64,000 bases of DNA, taken from assembly GCA_028706295.1 (NCBI GenBank), contig JAQWBQ010000002.1:59455-123454 (forward strand), written 5' to 3'. A model generated the notes under the pieces. The model saw only the letters and a list, made by a program, of their open reading frames with translations. It was not told the DNA's origin and searched no databases. Made by a program: the position numbers and the translations under genes. Of the stretch, positions 60,919-64,000 are shown piece by piece (within the stretch, counting starts at the first letter, position 1; the number at the start of each line of letters is the position of its first letter). This stretch comes from Bacteroidales bacterium (GTDB taxonomy: Bacteria; Bacteroidota; Bacteroidia; Bacteroidales; FEN-979).

Positions 60919-61506
60919 ATGAAAAAAAAATTAGCATTTGTAATGGCCCTTACGATAATTGTGCTGGGCAGTTGTAAAAAAAGCGAAACTCCTATTGCGA
61001 ATGTTTTCCAGATATTGCCGTTGAAAATCGGCTATAATTGGCATTATCGCACAACGATCAACGATACCATCGTACTCAATCATGACAATCTTGTGGAAAA
61101 GGATACGACCATCGGCAGTAACGAAAACTGGTTCATACTTACCTATGATCAGAATACCCGGATGATCTGCAAGGATCGTGGGGATGGTCTTTGGTTTTTT
61201 ATCACCAATCCTACGTTTCCTCAAGGGGTCGAGTCCTTGTATTACCGCTATCCCTCCACTGAGAATTACCGTTATCAAACGGTGGATGGAGTGGTTGTTA
61301 CGGTTGCGTCAATCAGTACAAAGGTGACGGTTTCTGCAGGGACATTTCATTGTTACCGTTACAATACCACCTATCCGTCGGGGGAAGTGTACAGCGAATA
61401 TTTTGCTCCCGGGGTTGGCATGATCCTGCTTGAGAAATACGATGCATCGACAGGATATAACAACATAACCGAAAGGACTGAACTCGTTTCCTACAGTTTC
61501 AATTAA
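60919..61506 (+). CDS. Hypothetical lipoprotein
   Basis: MKKKLAFVMALTIIVLGSCKKSETPIANVFQILPLKIGYNWHYRTTINDTIV; start moved from 60868 to the lipoprotein signal Met. Confidence 0.8.
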   Translation: MKKKLAFVMALTIIVLGSCKKSETPIANVFQILPLKIGYNWHYRTTINDTIVLNHDNLVEKDTTIGSNENWFILTYDQNTRMICKDRGDGLWFFITNPTFPQGVESLYYRYPSTENYRYQTVDGVVVTVASISTKVTVSAGTFHCYRYNTTYPSGEVYSEYFAPGVGMILLEKYDASTGYNNITERTELVSYSFN

Positions 61507-61520
61507 TCCCCTGATGGAGC

Positions 61521-62159
61521 ATGATCCCTCAGGAAATAGAAGAATACGCTGAACGACATACCACACCGGAACCCGGGTTTTTGGCTGAAATCGCGCGTGA
61601 GACCCATCTGACCCAGGTTTATCCGCAAATGCTTTCGGGTCACCTTCAGGGAACCCTCTTGCGGATGCTATCAGCCATGCTGAATCCCAGCAGGATATTG
61701 GAGATCGGGACCTTTACCGGCTATTCGGCAATCAGTCTGGCGCTGGGCTGCTCCAACCCTGAAGGGTTGGTTCATACCATCGAGGTAAATCCGGAATTTG
61801 AAGAGATCATAAACCGGGCAATTCACAAAGCAGGGATGGAATCCCGCATCAGATTGCACCTGGGTGATGCCCTCGGAATCATTCCCGGGTTGGATGAGAT
61901 TTGGGATCTGGTGTTTATCGATGCAAATAAATCGGGGTATCTCGATTATTACCAACTGGTGTTTCCAAGGGTCAGACCCGGTGGGTTTATTCTTGCCGAC
62001 AATGTACTCTGGGATTCTAAAGTAATCGGTCATTCAGTGAAGAATGATAAGGATACGGAGGGGATTATTCGTTTCAACGAATTTGTGACACACGACGAAA
62101 GGGTAGATCATCTGCTGTTGCCCTTCAGAGATGGCCTGATGATAATCAGGAAAAAATGA
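61521..62159 (+). CDS. Class I SAM-dependent O-methyltransferase
   Basis: RILEIGTFTGYSAISLALG; DLVFIDANKSGYLDYYQLVFPRVRPGGFILADNVLW. Confidence 0.96.
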   Translation: MIPQEIEEYAERHTTPEPGFLAEIARETHLTQVYPQMLSGHLQGTLLRMLSAMLNPSRILEIGTFTGYSAISLALGCSNPEGLVHTIEVNPEFEEIINRAIHKAGMESRIRLHLGDALGIIPGLDEIWDLVFIDANKSGYLDYYQLVFPRVRPGGFILADNVLWDSKVIGHSVKNDKDTEGIIRFNEFVTHDERVDHLLLPFRDGLMIIRKK

Positions 62160-62168
62160 GTGGCCGGA

Positions 62169-62675
62169 TCAGTTAACCTTAAAAGGGAATTTTACAGCTG
62201 CAAGTTCTTCGTTGGCCTTGACGATCTTTTTCTTCAGATCTTCTTTAAAACGCGCCAATTTCTCTTGAAGTGTCTGGTCGCCGGTTGCAAGAATTTCCAC
62301 AGCAAGGATTGCCGCATTCTGTGCTCCGTTGATGCCGACGGTCGCCACGGGTATACCCGGCGGCATCTGAACGATTGCCAGCAGTGCATCCAATCCTTCC
62401 AGTGAGGATTTAATCGGAACCCCGATTACCGGAAGGGTGGTCATTGCAGCAATTACGCCTGGAAGATGGGCGGCCATACCTGCAGCAGCGATGATGACGC
62501 CGACACCGCGGGCGCTTGCATTTCGTGCAAATTCTTCAACTTTTTCCGGTGTCCGGTGAGCCGAAAGTGCATTGATTTCGAACGGGACCTCCATTTCATT
62601 GAGAAATTTTGCGGCAGCTTCCATCACCGGCAGATCGGAAGTGCTTCCCATGATAATACTGACCCTTGGTTCCAT
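62169..62675 (-). CDS. purE: 5-(carboxyamino)imidazole ribonucleotide mutase
   Basis: RVSIIMGSTSDLPVMEAAAKFL; SAHRTPEKV; GVGVIIAAAGMAAHLPGVIAAMTTLPVIGVP. Confidence 0.98.
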   Translation of the reverse strand: MEPRVSIIMGSTSDLPVMEAAAKFLNEMEVPFEINALSAHRTPEKVEEFARNASARGVGVIIAAAGMAAHLPGVIAAMTTLPVIGVPIKSSLEGLDALLAIVQMPPGIPVATVGINGAQNAAILAVEILATGDQTLQEKLARFKEDLKKKIVKANEELAAVKFPFKVN

Positions 62676-62701
62676 CTAAGTGTCGGTTTTAAGGTTTAAG
62701 G

Positions 62702-62709
62702 CAAAAATA
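62702..62709 (-). promoter_or_regulatory. -7 box (TAnnTTTG) for purE
   Basis: plus-strand CAAAAATA = TATTTTTG on minus. Confidence 0.5.
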
Positions 62710-62722
62710 GTGATTTATTAAC

Positions 62723-62730
62723 TACTTTTG
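62723..62730 (+). promoter_or_regulatory. -7 box (TAnnTTTG) for hpt
   Basis: TACTTTTG, 22 nt before ATG 62752. Confidence 0.5.
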
Positions 62731-62751
62731 CAGGGAATTAAATCCGGAAGC

Positions 62752-63288
62752 ATGACAAAGGTTCAGGTACGCGAGCTTGTTTTTGAGAAATTCATCGAAA
62801 AAGATGAAATTGATATCGCAGTGAAAACAGTAGCGGATGATATCAACAGGGATTATATCGGAAAGAATCCCCTTCTGATCGCCATCCTTAATGGTTCGTT
62901 CATCTTTGCCTCCGATCTCATGCGGAAACTTACCATACCCTGCGAGATCACATTTGTAAAATTCGCCTCTTATTCAGGTACTGCGACCACTTCGAACGTG
63001 AAGGAACTGATTGGCATGACCGAAGATATCAGAGGCCGCCATATCATTATCGTGGAAGATATTGTGGATACCGGGATCACAATGGATAAAATTCTCCAGG
63101 ATGTTCGCTCGAAGGATCCGGCCGATGTCAAAGTGGCTTGTTTTTGTTTCAAGTCGGAAGCTTTTGTCAAAGATTTCCCGATCGATTACCTCGGATTGGA
63201 AATTCCGAATAAATTCATTGTCGGGTACGGGTTAGACTATAACGGATACGGTCGAAATTTGCCGGATGTTTACCAGGTGGTGAGTTGA
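62752..63288 (+). CDS. hpt: Hypoxanthine phosphoribosyltransferase
   Basis: AILNGSFIFASDLMRKLTIPCEITFVKFASYSGT; IIIVEDIVDTGITM; GYGLDYNGYGRNLPDVY. Confidence 0.97.
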   Translation: MTKVQVRELVFEKFIEKDEIDIAVKTVADDINRDYIGKNPLLIAILNGSFIFASDLMRKLTIPCEITFVKFASYSGTATTSNVKELIGMTEDIRGRHIIIVEDIVDTGITMDKILQDVRSKDPADVKVACFCFKSEAFVKDFPIDYLGLEIPNKFIVGYGLDYNGYGRNLPDVYQVVS

Positions 63289-63354
63289 TGGATTGTCGGG
63301 TCGGAGAATCGGGAGCTTTTTTGATTGTTTGTTTGATTTTTAATTTACAGATAT

Positions 63355-63927
63355 ATGTTTAATTTGATATTATTTGGTCCGCCGGGCGCCGGCAAAGGTA
63401 CTCAGGCTGTTAAAATTGCAGAAAAATTCGGGTGGAAACATGTTTCTACCGGCGATATTCTACGTGCTGAAGTAAAGCAGGGAACCTCCCTGGGATTGAA
63501 GGTAAAGGCCGTAATGGAAGCAGGTCATCTTGTTTCCGACAGTTTACTCATTGAAATCATGGAGTCGGTGTTCGTAAGCAACAAAGCAACCGCGGGATTT
63601 GTTCTTGACGGATTTCCCCGGACACTGAACCAGGCAGTCGAACTTGACGCGATGCTGGATCGGTTAGGACACAAAGTTTCCATGGTACTTGCCCTTGAAG
63701 TCAATGAAGAGGAGTTGGTTGCCCGTTTACTGAAAAGGGCTCAGGAACAAGGACGGAAAGATGATACCGAGGAGGTGATCAAAAACAGGCTGGTTCAGTA
63801 TCACCATCATACCAAACCACTTATTGATTATTACCAGGAAAAGGGATTGTTCATGAACGTTAAGGGTATCGGGACGATCGACGACATCTTTCAGGAGCTC
63901 TGTAAAGCGATAGGCCACGGGGAGTAA
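63355..63927 (+). CDS. adk: Adenylate kinase
   Basis: LILFGPPGAGKGTQAVKIAEKFGWKHVSTGDILRAEV; FVLDGFPRTLNQA. Confidence 0.98.
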   Translation: MFNLILFGPPGAGKGTQAVKIAEKFGWKHVSTGDILRAEVKQGTSLGLKVKAVMEAGHLVSDSLLIEIMESVFVSNKATAGFVLDGFPRTLNQAVELDAMLDRLGHKVSMVLALEVNEEELVARLLKRAQEQGRKDDTEEVIKNRLVQYHHHTKPLIDYYQEKGLFMNVKGIGTIDDIFQELCKAIGHGE

Positions 63928-63956
63928 AATTTCAAAGTTTCGTTGTTTCATTTTCT

Positions 63957-64000
63957 ATGGCCGAATCCAACTTTGTCGATTATGTTAAGATCTTTTGCGC
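63957..64000 (+). CDS. obgE: Start of GTPase ObgE (truncated by window end)
   Basis: MAESNFVDYVKIFC, the usual Bacteroidota Obg N-terminus, directly downstream of adk. Confidence 0.8.
   Translation, partial: MAESNFVDYVKIFC

Overview
This is a gene-dense chromosomal window from a Bacteroidota genome. The assignment rests on a complete gldKLMN (T9SS motor) locus, many TAnnTTTG -7 promoter motifs, T9SS type-A C-terminal sorting domains, SprE/PorW and HU-CCDC81/SPOR proteins. Most of it is core genome: dxr, rseP, recG, pheT, secG, groES/groEL, rlmN, ade, yebC, ackA, kdsB, trmB, mutA/mutB, purE, hpt, adk and the start of obgE. I saw no tRNA/rRNA, prophage, transposon or CRISPR array. The most interesting region is a ten-gene, tightly packed minus-strand cluster (50452-60656). 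It combines an aryl-sulfotransferase-like T9SS protein, a stand-alone T9SS beta-propeller, a CotH kinase with a lamin-tail domain and T9SS signal, a lipoprotein, a secreted hypothetical, a VTC polyphosphate-polymerase-type protein, a DUF4956 membrane protein, a DUF2490 outer-membrane barrel and a LytS/LytTR two-component pair. It looks like a candidate cell-surface phosphate/polyphosphate modification system. Other notable items: a hybrid two-component system plus TorF-like porin inserted between mutA and mutB; an intergenic patch of degenerate heptamer/octamer repeats (7290-7440); dyads overlapping predicted promoters; and overlapping divergent purE/hpt promoters. All product calls come from reading the translations; no database search was run.
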